A stretch of DNA of 64,000 nt from Coturnix japonica. Taxonomy: Eukaryota > Chordata > Aves > Galliformes > Phasianidae. The DNA lies in NCBI RefSeq assembly GCF_001577835.2, contig NC_029516.1, positions 65,998,595 to 66,062,594 of the forward strand, given 5' to 3'. Positions 29,271-42,139 of the stretch are shown one piece after another; the stretch's first letter is position 1; each line of letters opens with the position of its first letter. The position numbers and the translations under genes were made by a program. A model generated the notes under the pieces. That model saw nothing but the letters and a program-made list of their open reading frames with translations, had not been told where the DNA came from and did not search any database.

Positions 29271-30865
29271 AGTTGACTTAGCAGCCTTCACAGCACCAAA
29301 TTCACAAACCAAGTAGCGAACGTCATCACTTCAGCTCTACTTTCATGTATAAACTTATTCATACTTATTCTGGCACTGCCTCTGCCTCATTAAGGAACAG
29401 CTGACACTTCGTATGAACTCAACACATCTTATTCAAACCAATTCTGCCTGCGAAGACGTTGTTTATTAAAAAGGATGTATGCATTCATATTTTATTCTTG
29501 TTTCTTCAGAGTTCAGCTGTTCCTGCTGCTTATATCATCCTTAAGTAACAATTAAGGAAATTACTATCACGTCACAAACATAAGACTATGAATTTAGGTG
29601 GAAGATCCAACAGAAGGAACACACAGAAACAGAAGAAAGGGGACTATTGCTCGGATACAAACATCTTGGCAATAGATAAAGACGACAGATGTGAAGAAAT
29701 GACAGTCCAGATAGTTCACAAACTGAATGTTTCTTCAAAGTTTATTTAAGCATCACTGGATACGCTAAAAAGAGCAGCAGGACACGTCACTGTTCTGAAA
29801 TTCATTTGAAGAAGTGGCTGTCGCAGCTCTGATATCATGCAATGGTGCTGCCATTTGAATTAAACTGCAATTGAGAAGCAAATGAGTGGTTTATTAAGAA
29901 CAGGTATGGTCGTTACATAATAAAACTAACCAGGAAACTATTCCTCTCCCTGCTCTGGATCCAACCTTACTTTTGAAAACTGAAGTTTCCCCGCTCCAAT
30001 TGGAAGCGAACTGTTACAGTGTATTTAAATAAGTATACTTGTATCCTTACAAACAGGATACAATATGGCAAACAGATGCATAGGAAAAAAAAAAAAAAAG
30101 AAGGGAAGGGAGTATGGAAGAGTGGAAAATTTTTTGTTTTGTGGAGTATCGAACAACCGGCTACTGAGCAGTTCCTTCAGCTCAAAACACCTCTATTGAT
30201 CTTTCGTGGATAAATGTTGAGAACGGAGTAATTTTCTATATCAAACACGGTTGATGAACTATCAGTTATTAACCACTTGCATCCTCTAGCGCAGAATAAG
30301 ATGAGAAAATTGCAAGATGATGGATGCAAACATCGCAGGTGATTTCTTCCCAACAGTAAACAGACTGAAACCGACGCAGGAGTTAAGTTCACAATACCCA
30401 GAGAAACCCGGTTTTAACGCCGAGACAGAAATCCTCCTCCTGAAGCAGGAATCGCAGAGGGGGGCAGCGGAACCCAGGCGCCCCGGGGGACCGGCAACAG
30501 CCCCTTGCCGGGCACCGGGGACCGATAAGGAGCCGCCCGGCAGCGGGGAACCCACTTCTAGGGGAAGCCCCGAACCGCCGGGGCAAAGGAGGAAAGGGGA
30601 AAAGAAGGGAAAACGAACAGCTCTGGCGAGGACACGAAGAGCGGCGGGGCGACCCGAGACACTCGCGCCCGAGCCGCGTTGCCGCCGGCAGGGCCGGGAC
30701 CGCGGAGGGAGCCGGGGCCGTTCGGTGCCTTTTTACTCTCTTTTTATTAAAAAGCCAAACTTGAAGGCGGCAACAATGGGCCGGCCCCGCCGGCAAGCAG
30801 GCCGCTCCCCTCCCGCCCGGGCAAACATGGCCCCTCGCAACACGGCCGTCAACTTTTCCCCACCG

Positions 30866-30899
30866 CCTCCTCCTCCTTCTCCTCCTCCTCCCGCCCCCC
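30866..30899. repeat. Polypyrimidine tract next to LRP6 exon 1
   Basis: Nearly pure C/T run rich in CTC triplets, interrupted by one G, just inside intron 1 (purine-rich on the LRP6 strand) and only seven bases from the exon 1 boundary. Confidence 0.85.
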
Positions 30900-30905
30900 G
30901 CTCAC

Positions 30906-30960
30906 CTCGCATCAGGGAACAAAAACTGCAGGCGAGCAGGCTCCGCAGGACGGCCCCCAT
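30906..30960 (-). CDS. LRP6: LRP6 exon 1: start codon and signal peptide
   Basis: The exon encodes MGAVLRSLLACSFCSLMR plus the first base of codon 19, which exon 2 completes as Ala. The sequence is a typical cleavable signal peptide: a short basic n-region, a hydrophobic core and a small residue at the junction. From memory it matches human LRP6 except in its last few residues. The donor is CGAG|GTGAGCG. The start is fixed by this match, and the exon 2 frame agrees. The 5' UTR extends to the right into the CpG island. Confidence 0.95.
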
Positions 30961-31251
30961 CTTCCCTCGCTCCGCGCTCTCACCGGCGGGGCGGCGGCGA
31001 GGAGCAGTCCCTCCGCTGCCACTTCATGCTGCCCGGCGGGCGGGGAGGCGGGGAGGAGGGCCGGGCAGCGGCGAAGGGCGGCCGCCGAGCCCCCCTAGCA
31101 GGCCGCTGGCCCCACCGCGCCGCAGCGGCACCGAGCGCTCCCCTGCATGCCGGCCTCCGCGCCGCCGCCGTGGCCGCTCGCCATCCACTCTCCGCTCTCT
31201 CGCTCGCCCGGCCTCCGCCTCCGCCGGGCGCGCACAGGCGCAGGGATACAG

Positions 31252-31295
31252 CCCTCCTCCTCCTCCTCCTCCTCCTCCTCTCCTCCTCCTCCCCC
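31252..31295. repeat. (TCC)n polypyrimidine tract in LRP6 promoter
   Basis: Forty-four consecutive C/T bases, mainly TCC repeats with a mirror-like centre, about 290 bases upstream of the LRP6 start codon. Likely length-variable, and capable of forming triplex structures in principle. Confidence 0.9.
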
Positions 31296-32199
31296 GGCCC
31301 GGCCCGGCCTGGCCCCCGCCCCGCACTGCGCCGCGCCCGCCCGTCTCCGCGCTCCCGCCGCACCGCCCGCCTTCTCGGGCGGGGAGCGAGCGGGCGGGCA
31401 GGAGGCGGCGCGCACGCAACGACGGCGGGGAAGCGCCCGGCGGCACGGCGGGCAGCTCTGCCTCGGGCGGGGCGTGGGGCGAGGGCGGGCGGGCGCGGCC
31501 CACGGGCGGCCGTGGGCAGGGCCAGGGGTCGGACGGGGGGAGCCGGCCCGACGCCGCCGTCGCATTCCAGCGGGACTATTTCCGCGGTGTTTCGCACGCA
31601 CACGCCTCCGCCGCCTTTTTGGGTGCGATGCGGCCGTCGGAGCAACACCGGCCCGGGAGGGACGGGACTACTTTCAGTCACACAGCGGCGGCGGCCGCAC
31701 AAAGGCGGCTGATCCCCTCCGCCCGCAGGTGAGGGCTGCTCGGCCGCTGTGGTGGTTCCCGAGTGAAGGGCGGGCTGCGGTGCCACAGCCTTTCCTCGAG
31801 CATCTCTGTGGTGCTGCCCCGTGGGCGAAGATACTTCGGTATTTGTGCTACATCTCACGGGACGTCCCTCCTCTCCTCCGTTCCGTGGGATGAAGCTACG
31901 AGGCAGAACGACTTGAAGCACGATTTGAGATCCTCGCGTTCAGAAGTCCGTATTATTTTTCAGGGTTGTTAGGAACTTATGGAAACATTTAACTTTTAAT
32001 TTCGTATCTGTTGAACATATATTTTCATAGCTTTTCTTGTGATTACAGTAGGAGATAACATCTGGGCCAGATTAAAGGCCCAGGCATTGCAAACCGGCTC
32101 TGACATCAGACTCTGGCAGTCATGTGATGATATCAGACTTAGAGATTCTACTGGGGAAAAACTGCAAGTTAAAACTTTTTAGAGAAAGAAGTATAAGTC

Positions 32200-33145
32200 T
32201 TTATCAGTGACACTGATGATGGAATTGAGTGCACACTCAGCAAGTTTGCTGATGACACCAAGCTGAGTGGTGTGGTCGATACGGTGGAAGGAAGCGATGC
32301 CGTTGAGAGGGACCTCGACAGGCTGGAAAGCTGGGCTCGGGTGAACCTAATGAGGTTCAACACGGCAAAGAGCAAGGTTTTGCACTTGGGCTGGAAGAAC
32401 CCCAGGCACCTGTACAGGCTGGGAGGAGTGATCTTTGAGAGCAGCTCGGCAGAGAAGGACCTGGGGGTCCTGATGGATGAGAAACTGAACATGAGCCAGC
32501 AGTGCGCTCTTGCAGCTCGGAAAGCAAATGGGATCCTGGGCTCCATCAGGAGAGGGGTGGCCATCAGCGATAGGGAGGTGATTGTCCCTCTTTACTCTGC
32601 TCTTGTGAGGCCCCATCTGGAGTACTGTGTCCAGGTGTGGAGCCCTCAGTACAAGAAAGATGTGGAGCTGTTGGACAGGGTCCAGAGGAGGGTGGCAAAA
32701 GAGGACTGGAGCACCTCCCCTATGAGGACAGGCTGAGGGAGCTGGGCTTGTACAGCCTGGAGAAAAGAAGGCTGTGGGGTTGACCTCATTGCAGCCTTTC
32801 AATACCTGAAGGGAACCAATATCCAGGAGGGGAGTAAACTCTTCGAAAGGGCTGATAATAGCAGGACACGGGGAAATGGATTTAAGTTAAAAGAGGAAAG
32901 ATTTAGGTTGGATGTTAGGGGGAAGTTCTTCACTAGGAGAGTGGTTAGGCCCTGGAACAGGCTGCCCAGGGAGGTTGTGGATGCCCCGTCCTTGGAGGTG
33001 TTCAAGACCAGGTTGGACGGGGCCCTGGGCAACCTGATCTAGTAAATGTGTATGTTTGGTGGCCCTGCCAGGCAGGGGGGTTGGAGCTTCATGATCCTTG
33101 AGGTCCCTTCCAACCTGGGTCATTCTGTGTTTAATTCTGTGTGTA
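32200..33145 (+). mobile_element. CR1 LINE, 5'-truncated, relatively well preserved
   Basis: This copy begins within the RT ORF. In frame it reads [18 protein letters not shown] across 32239-32292, so the catalytic FADD motif is present, then [21 protein letters not shown]. It continues through the C-terminal ORF and the 3' UTR block 'gtttggtggccctgccaggc' to the tail near 33140. The ORF has at least one break near 32700. The endonuclease and most of the RT are missing, so it is immobile. Its 3' UTR is nearly identical to those at 36330 and 53045, pointing to one younger subfamily. It begins about 470 bases outside the LRP6 CpG island and points away from the gene. Confidence 0.94.
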
Positions 33146-36100
33146 TACATCCAACTTGGAAAGTTGTTTAACAAAGGGGGGGCGGGGGGGAAGTCTTGAA
33201 AATGTAAACAACAGCAATAGCTGCCTGAAGGCAGGTCTGCGTTTAAATATGTCTTTGACTCCACCAGGTGGAATAACCTCCTCTGTTGCTGCAGTGTCAG
33301 CCAGGAGGATAGAAGACTCAAGCAAGAACCATGACAGTGGAGGAGAAGGGCTTCCTGTGAATAGATGTACCTGAGAGTGGATGAATCTTAGCGTACCCTT
33401 GTTGTCATAACTGGATTTTGTGGGAGCAGACAGAAGCAGCACAGCATTCTATTAATTTTCACTGAGCAGCTGAAATCAAAGGAAACAGCAATTCACAGCG
33501 TTGCATAATCAGTGATTAACCTTTTGTGAAGTATTGCAAGTCCGTTGTGAATTCTTCATACCTTAATAACACAATGGACAGCTGAGAGAAAAGTCAAGCC
33601 TGAACCCTCAAATGACACATTTCTCTATGAGCTGTTCCCTCTTGCAGGTTGTATTCCTTTTTCTTTTGCTGGAAACACAACGGTGTTTTGGTTATCTCCC
33701 TTGGGAGCCGGATCCCCTGCCTGTTGGCTCTCCCATCTTCCCCACCATCCCATCTGACTGGCTTTATTTTTAGCTTACAAACATTACATGCTGTCACCCA
33801 TCATGAATTTGACCATTTCTCTATATTTCAAAGACCTTTCCTTTCCTGATAGGATTTCTTCTAAGTCACTGACCGATTAGTGGCTTGACTTATGTATCCC
33901 CTTTTCTCCATATGCCTCATAGAGACAGTCCTCTCTCTAATCAAGCCTAGGTAGCATCTTTAAAAACTATTTTCTATTAAATGCTTAAGATTCAAGGCCA
34001 AACCCATGTTGTATCTGTTTCTCAGCTTTAATTCTATTTTGTACACACAGGAGGAACTCGGCTGTAAAGGTTTTTACAAATTAAACCAGATTACCTCACA
34101 CAGAAAAGATTCTGACAGCCAGGTTCCTCTGAAATACTTACATTCTTTTATTTGATCTTAAAGTTAAGATGAAGGAAATAGGAGAATGTTTCTTCTATTA
34201 CAGTAGGAAGCTCCTCTTGTTGGCTATAATTATTTTTATTAATCTTATGAACGGAAGTGTTCACTTGCTCATTCAAATCCAGTCAGACTGACTGTCAAGA
34301 AATCTGTACAGTGTTATTCCTACCGCTAGATTCGGATGGTGATTCAATGATACAAGAACTTTCACAAGAATTTTGTTATACTCGGGTTAGTTCCCTAGTT
34401 TGATTCATAATACAGCTTCACAAGCATTTCTGTCAGCACAGAGCACAGCCAGGAGTGGAAGCTGGAGCTCCTGAAACCAGTAGTAACTCAAGTCTCTGCA
34501 CCTTTGAACAGTGCCCTGGGTTGCAGTGAAGTCGGTGGGATCCACTGTGGAATGGGGACTGAAGTCCCTAATGAACAAAAGTTGTTAGCAGAAGATGGTT
34601 GCATGGCAAATGAATTTGTGGCTGCCCACATCACAGAAACCACTATCATAATTAGTTCCCTTGCTGAATGTCTCAACAAGAGTTAATGGGCATGGCATGG
34701 TGAAATCCTGGTCCCTCTGAAGTCAATGGCAAAACTCTCACCAACTTCAAAAGGGTCAAGTTTCATACTGAAACTCTAGCTCAAGTCCTCTCTTGCATCC
34801 ATAAGGAAAGACAGAAGCAAAGTAGCATAGAAATTGGGATGTGAAATAGTGATGACTTCATCAGTGATGTCAGTTACAACAATTTCACAGGTAAAATAGG
34901 ACACCGTGACTCCAATCGAGTCCCTTTCTTTTTCTTTTTTTACTCATATTTGGAGTTGCTTCTTTTCCTTGCTCTTCGGTGCTACCTTATTTGTTTCTCC
35001 ACATTAAGTGTAATACCTGTTCTTTTTTTACCATCTCCTCTTTCAGAAGATGCTGCCTGGTGTCCAAGATGGGAACTGCATTTCTTTGTGGCTGCAAAAA
35101 ATCCTTACAACAAAAAACTTCACAGAGAAGGTCCTCGAGTTCAGCAGAGTGTAGGGGTAAGCTAGTCCAACAGGATTCCAGCGACAACCTGAAGGGGAAA
35201 TATAAAAGAGATGACCCTATAGGCTTCGGCTTTTTCTTTATACCTTTCGAGGAGAGTTTGGACGCCTGCTGATGGTCTAGCCAAGATCAGGCTGTTTATC
35301 TGCTGCTTCTTTTCTGCTCTTCCATCTCCCAGGGAGTTGAAAACAACACTGCCTCAGGATATACTTCTTCAGCTGTAGTACTTTCAACATGAACCATATA
35401 GGATTCTGATTTTAATTTGGCACTGCCCACCAGGCCATAGGGCAAGCCCAATGCTTTCCTTATGAAAGCCACGTAGCCACGGCTATATTTCAAAGCTAAA
35501 TTATGAAGTCATTTTAGAAAGTTAGAGTTCTAAAATTTGTGAAGAACTGTAATGCTGGGTTGATACAGCTAAAATACCCTTTCAAAAGAGATCGCATTGC
35601 AGACTGACAGATACCAAAACACTATTTTAGTTCAGTTTGCAAGGATTTTCAAAACCAGACAGCATCTGGGCTCTATTAACAACAACACGCATGCATTTTA
35701 AACAACAACAATTGAAGAAGAATTCATTTTCAGAACACTTTCGTGGGACTCAGTATTTTGCCATACATATCCATAGGACTTGAAAGTTATGCTTTGCACT
35801 GTAGCCTTTCAAGTTTGAAAATTAGTTCCTGGTAAAGGGTTGGACATTTGTACACACTATTACAGTCATAGGGATAAATTACTGGAACGCATGCCTTATT
35901 ATGGTCAAGAAAGGTAAGTTTCAGTGATAAGCCATCGTTCGTACAACACTTCATTCTTTATGCAATATAGACATTGTGACGCACCATCTGTGCACAGGAA
36001 AGAGCTCTTTTGAAATTTGAAGTAGCTTCCTCTGAGCTAAAGCACAGTAATAACGATGCATGTGGGAAAGCTGCAGTTCATAATAACAAAAGAGAATCAC

Positions 36101-36324
36101 CCTTCTTCAGTTCAAAATCTGTGGAGAAGATTTATGATTATGTTTATCTACATCCCTATCTTTATAGATTTATATTTATTTAGTCTGCAATTCAGCCAAG
36201 ACTCCTGGCACAATGAGAAAATGGCTATGTATCTCCTTAACTGTGATACCACTTCAGGGGGGTTGTTTATATGAGCTGTTGAAGAAGCCCTCAAACTATT
36301 TCAGGAAAGCAGGACGAGTTACTT

Positions 36325-36530
36325 GCACACTTCCTTGGAGGTGTTCAACACGCTTGTTGTTCAGCACACACACTTGGAGGTTTTCAAGACCAGGTTGGAT
36401 GGGGCCATGGGCAACCTGATCTAGTAAATGTGTATGTTTGGTGGCCCTGCCAGGCAGGGGGGTTGGAACTACATGATCCTTGAGGTCCCTTCCAACCTGG
36501 GTCATTCTGTGATCTGTGATTCCTTAGAGC
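36325..36530 (+). mobile_element. CR1 LINE 3'-end fragment with internal duplication
   Basis: The 3' UTR block 'gtttggtggccctgccaggc' and the tail 'cattctgtgatctgtgat' match the copies at 32200 and 53045. Near its 5' end the 'cttggaggtgttcaa' segment appears twice (about 36332 and 36373), separated by unrelated or rearranged bases. This suggests a duplication at or after insertion. Confidence 0.92.
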
Positions 36531-37746
36531 AGAAAAGAGTGCCCTCTGATGGCTAACCTTTTGGGTTTAATATCTACAATGTTAATGCCAACCTCAACTT
36601 AGGAAATTCATAAAGCAAAATCACAACAATGCAAGATGCCAGAGCAGTTCGTTATCTCAAGAAAAAGAAATTATCTTGATTTATTTATGACAGTAATTAA
36701 AAATAGGGGTGGAGGTATAGTCTTAGTTTTTTCATTAAATTAATATTGGTCAGTTTTTCTAGTAGCAAAATTAATGCATTTGACAGTACAGAACTGTTAC
36801 CTGCATGCATTCTCTGATCTAAGTTTTGTTTTACTGTGATAAGCTTGCTTTAAGGCTTGGGAAAGTGGCATGTAGAACGTATACAAGTCCCTAAGCCTTC
36901 AGTTTATTTCAGAACAATAAAAACGTGAATGCCCGAGGGTGTGACACCACTCTTCAATGAGTAAACTTGCCTTTTTTTTTTCCTTCTTTTCTTTGGATCT
37001 TCAATTCAACTATTAGCAATGCTGATAATAGTTTTTATTAGTCCTCGCTCACTTTTCAAAGCATGAAATCCAAGGATAACTGTCAGCAGCTGATTCTACA
37101 GTCTACCCATTTTAAACATGCCTTTCCCAGTAATTTCAAGATAGCTAGAGAATTTCTGGCTTATTAGACTCATATTGATCTATAAATCAGAGATATAGGA
37201 TTCAGGGGGAATGGCTGAAGTGAAAGCCAAATTCCAAATTCTCTCATTTACCCCACTGTCAACTGGCAGCAATGCTAAGTACTGTAAACACCAATCTCTT
37301 CACAAGATATTTGAAATACAGGCCCAGAACAGCAGAAAGCCCTGCACACATTGGCATTCGCTAAATACATCATATTGATTTCATTACCTGTTAGCAGAGG
37401 AATGAGTGTGGGTCCTCAAAACCACTATGGTTCAATACAGAAAGATTTTGGTGTGTTAAGGCCTGTAGATCAATCTTCATATGATGACGAGTTAGAAGAG
37501 GCAATTATATACGGCTAAAGTCTCATTTGCTGCTTTTCCATAGTTCTTCAAATAACTTCCTTACAGCATGGACTTGGATAAAGATTCTTTGTAAGCTGAC
37601 AACTGAATGTAGATAAGTGACAAAGGAAAGCACACAGAAAGATATGAGCCTCAAATATACTTATTAAAACAGTTGCGCCTGCTATAAAGATATTACTAAA
37701 GAATCACCATACTCAGTTATGAATTTAATTGATTCTGTTTTCTTAT

Positions 37747-37765
37747 TAAATAAATAAATAAATGA
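37747..37765 (+). repeat. (AAAT)n microsatellite
   Basis: Short run of about four TAAA/AAAT units (taaataaataaataaat). Confidence 0.75.
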
Positions 37766-38584
37766 AGCTATCCACAATTTCTTTTCCTTTCCTATTCCCT
37801 AACCTCTCCAGCCAACCCCACGGTGACAGTATTTGGTCGTGTGGATCTTTGAATAAAAGACAGCAAATTGTGTTTGCATAGGCCTGACACATAAAGCTCC
37901 TTCCAATGCCTTTTTCAGTGTCAGAGCTTTACAGTTAATGCAACTTGTACTAATTTTTCCTTACTACAATTGTGAAAAATCTAATACCTTTAGAATGATA
38001 TTAAAAGGGCTTACACAGAAGAAAATCCCCATTTAATCTTGGCATATTAAGAAATCTTTTCTTTGAACGTTACATATAAAATGCTATTTTTCCCCAAAAA
38101 CACTTTTAAAAAAAAAAATTTAAATATGAAAAGCTTGAGGAGTTGTAAGAACCAACAGTTTAGAGCAATATCTACACTTGTGGTTTAGGAGTCTTGGCAG
38201 AGGAAACATTGGTGAGAATTTACACGTGCTTCTCATGGAATTCCATGGCAATAAACTGTGAACTCAATATATCAAAAGGTGTCCTGGTTACTGTGTTAAA
38301 AAACAAACAACAAAAACCACAGTGGGAACCAAACTGCTTAAGAATGGGAGAAAGAATGTTTATTTAGTTATTGCTTCCACTTCACCTACCACCCCTTACT
38401 TCTCACATACTATAGCAATTATGAAACAGCAAGGTTTGGGTAAACTGCACTAATTCTCTCTTTATTTGGTTTACAGTACAAAGTGATCACAAGCAGACAA
38501 GATACAGCTATTCATCTCACTTTTTGCCCCCGTAGCTCTCCTAGTTTTTGCACACAAACTCTTGAGTACTCAGCTGTGTACCTG

Positions 38585-38890
38585 TGTATGGGAAATCACA
38601 GCCTGAACCTCTGATTAATCAGCTGAGGCAAGTGTTGGGTCATCTATGGGAGCACAGGTGAGGGTAATTTAGCTGTGCTCCTGGAAGGGGTGGAGCTTGA
38701 CTCCACCTCCTCTAAGACCTCATTTAAGGGCTGACCACCACTGAGGCAGCATCTCTTGGAGATTGCTCCCTGGTGGAGGCTGCCTCAGCTTTCCAGTCAA
38801 GGCATTGATATTGGTGAGTTTTCCTTTGCTAATAACCTTTGATTATCTACCATCATCTTTGTTAACATCTTTATATTAGCCACCCTTACA
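38585..38890 (+). mobile_element. Solo LTR, endogenous retrovirus (family A, copy 1)
   Basis: The element starts TGTATGGGAAATC and ends CACCCTTACA. It is flanked on both sides by the 5-base direct repeat ACCTG (38580-38584 and 38891-38895), a perfect target-site duplication. The length is about 306 bases. It contains a TATA-like CATTTAAGG near 38723. It is homologous to the copies at 43354, 44259 and 59449. TG...CA ends and a 5-base duplication fit an ERVL- or gamma-type endogenous retrovirus. I cannot assign a named family. There is no internal region, so it is a solo LTR. Confidence 0.85.
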
Positions 38891-41397
38891 ACCTGACAGG
38901 CTCTTTTTTTTTAATATTCTTTTCAACAGAAGCGTGCTATGATTTATACCTACATTAAGACAAAACATCTGAGATACCTGCTTACAGCTGGAATGCTTTA
39001 ATGGCTCTTCAAGACAAATTAAGGACAAAATCTGCTTTTTCTAGATGCTACTGTTAATTTCAGTAAGTGCAGGACTACTCCGTGAGCTAAAAGCTCTCAT
39101 CATTGCAGTGCTGGCAAGTCACTTACTGTATAGATAACACTTCAAAATTAAGCTTAAGAGATCAAAATTGAAGTTTAAAATACTCTTCAGTTTCCAACAG
39201 GAAGATCTGGGAAACAAAAGTAAGAGAAAACTCAGCAAATATCTGAGCAAAACCTCTGCTCTTGGACATTAAGTAGAAAACAAAACAGCTGTGCAGGAAA
39301 AGAAGGTAGAAGTTGGATACTGAGTTGTCACTACTGATGGTAAGAGAGTAAAATAAACATGAATTGAGCCAAGCTGGAGATTCAAACAAGATGTATTGAA
39401 ATTCAAGTAAAAATTCAGACAAGGAACATGCAAATTTGTTTCTGTGGAGATCTATTTTGTTTTACCAGGTCCATTAAGACGAATGCAGTTTCTATTTAGG
39501 ATTTAACCAATATTCAACTAGCTGGAAACTAGTGAAAGGTAAAAGAAATCAGGGACCATTATAAATTCATGAACTTTACCCCAGAAAACATACCTTATCT
39601 ATTCAATTAACTTTTCAAGTCCATGTTCTTTCCACAGTCTTAGCTGTAATACAGGTGTCAGTACACTCCAGAACAAGCGCAAGAACTGGTGTCTCACTTG
39701 GGGACAATTAACACCTGCCAGCTGATACATGCTAATCTGCTGTTATGCATGGTCATAAACCACAGTTGCCACATCTGTCCATTTTATTTCAGTCTGGGTT
39801 GTTACCCACGATAACCTTCTATGTTTCAAATGCCTGATATTCTACAGACTCAAGAGACATTCTAAACATGAGTAAGGAAGCTGCACCTGAACTGCTTGTA
39901 GCACACCATTTTTTAATCACTCTTCATCTTATTGATAGCGTATGCAGAAAGGGTTCCTGGAAATCACTTCAGATACCAAATAACAGAGTAACCATTGGAG
40001 AAGTATCACTGTTGTCATTTAGTGGTACCTGATTTGGGAAGCCACAAAAACATGATGCTTGGCCTGCCCTCAAACTTACCCTTGAAATGAAGTTTCCAAC
40101 AGATACCTGGAAAAGTTAACGTTTTCTCCTAGGCATAATGCATAGATACAATTCAGCATTCAGACCAATCGCTTTTCAAAACACACCACCATTTACAGAA
40201 TTCACTTGAACAAGGCGTACTCTTGTCTTATGTATCTGTGTAGGAAAGCCACATGTGCATCTTGTTAAGTTGAGTAGCAAGCAGGATAGTGTGAGCTGTT
40301 CTCGCTTGTTTAAAGCTATACCTCCCAAATAAATTATTCTTGGCTTTTCTAAAACAGTGTTCTTGTTCTGTAAAGACATCATATAGCATGTGCCAGAACC
40401 GGATTCTTTCTGGAAATTGTGCCTGAGATATCACATGATGGAGAAATATTTGAACTCCTTATTTCATGCCCTGGAACAAAACAAGGAAAACATTGCCATA
40501 GTTGAATAATCAGAAGCAGCTGGGAAAATTGTCTTCAGATTCTATCGTAAATTTTACCTCTGGGCTGAAAAGTCATGTCATCCCACAAGGCAATTGTTTT
40601 GAAAAGATATAAGCCACTAAATGGGAGGACTTGACTGACAGCCATAAACCATGTGCAGGAGGACCTCACACTGATATGAATGGGAACTGCATGCGCAAGG
40701 ACAGAACAGTGCGTGGCCACTGAAGGACAAAGATCATCTCATTCATAACTTACTGAGCTAAGTGGGAAAAGTTCAGAACTGTCAGTAGAATTTGGATTTA
40801 GAGGTGGGGGGGGAAAAAAAGGCTTATTCGTAGATCCAAGCAAAAAAGCATGTTGAAAAACTAAGTAAAAGCAGGTAAGCTCATTGGAAGTCTGCATTGT
40901 GTTTCTCTACCATCTTTCCAGCATAAGAAAAAATATTTGAACTTCATGCAAATTTTTGATTTGTTGTTGAGAAGAGCTGCAAAAGTCCCAATATCAAAGC
41001 CTAACCACCACTAATAACATACCTCAATCTAAGTAGGATGCTCAGAGCAAATGTGGTGGCACTCCCAGCGGCTTCTGAGTGCTCAGCTGGAAACTCTATC
41101 CATGAAACTCAGCTGCTTCTCTGATGTGGCAGGTACCAAACTGCTCCTGCAAAATGCAATCCATCCTTGTAAACATGCAGCTTCTTCATGAAGTTTAAGC
41201 TACCTCTCATAGCTTTTGTGCAAAAAAAAAAAACAACCCACAACAGTAAAATCATGAGTGAGTCCAAACTCAGGCCTGTTACAAAAACTATCACTCTGTT
41301 AATTATGAATAAACCAGTTCAAAAAGAGCATATATCTATTCTTCTTATCTTAGCATTTTGAAGACTTCGTGGTCTTCAGTGGCAGCTCAGATGAGCA

Positions 41398-42095
41398 AGT
41401 CATGGAATCATAGAAAAGAATCTTGGAAAAGAAACCTAAAACTCACACAGTTCTGCCTCCTCTGCCATGGGCAGGGTTGTTACCCACTATATCAGACTGC
41501 TCGGGGCTCCAGCCAACACGGCCTTGCATGGCTTCAGGGATGGAGTATCCACAACTTCTCTGGTAAACCTGTTACAGGCTGTCCTCACTGTCTGAGTAAA
41601 AAATTTCCATCTAATCTAAATCTCCCCTCTTCTAGTTTGAAACCATTCCCCCTTGTCCTACCACTAACTGCTTGCATAAAAAGTTGATTTCATTCTTGTT
41701 TAGAAGCTGCCTTTAAGTACTGAAAGGCTGCAATAAGGCCTTCCTGGAGCCTTCTCTTTTCCAGGCTGAATAAGCCCAGTTCCATCAATCTTTCTTTGCA
41801 TGACTCTCCCAGTCCTCTGATCTTCATGACCCTCCTCTGGACCTGATCCAATAGCTCTAAATCTTTATTGTGTTGAAGGCCACAGGCATGGACACAGAAC
41901 TGCAGGTGGGGCTTCAAAAGGGCACAGTAGAAGGGAACAATCACCTCCTTCACCGTGCTGACCATCCCTCTTTTAATGCATCCCAAGACAGAGTTGGTCT
42001 TCCGGGCTGCAAGTGCACACTGTTGGATTGCATCCAGCTCATTCACCAGAACCCCAATACAGCTCCACTCCTTTCCTTTGTCCATAAGGACAGCT
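41398..42095 (-). mobile_element. CR1 LINE, degenerate 3' part
   Basis: The plus strand starts with the CR1 tail complement (catggaatcatagaa), then the 3' UTR. On the minus strand an ORF relic reads [23 protein letters not shown] and [17 protein letters not shown], typical of the CR1 ORF2 C-terminus. It is 5'-truncated and older than the 32200 copy. Confidence 0.92.
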
Positions 42096-42139
42096 TCCTA
42101 GGGCATCTTAAGAGCAGAAGTTCTATGCCTTTCTCTTTT

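Larger units (their letters stand above)
30380..31730 (-). promoter_or_regulatory. LRP6: LRP6 CpG island and promoter
   Basis: GC content and CpG density rise sharply near 30390 and fall off after about 31730, against an AT-rich background. The island spans LRP6 exon 1, its 5' UTR and the upstream promoter. GC-box-like runs (gggcggggcgtggggcgagg, 31464-31483) lie 500 bases upstream of the start codon. There is no evident TATA box, as expected for a housekeeping-type vertebrate promoter. The transcription start is not visible directly. By the position of exon 1 it should lie upstream of the ATG, that is above 30960. Long overlapping ORFs in this block on both strands reflect a lack of AT-rich stop codons. 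Confidence 0.85.

Noticed and set aside
30317-31732. 471-residue open frame on the plus strand across the LRP6 CpG island, and a 313-residue one on the minus strand
   Set aside because: Arg/Pro/Ala/Gly low-complexity translation in very GC-rich DNA with no recognisable domain. It overlaps LRP6 exon 1 and its promoter, so it is most likely a composition artefact.
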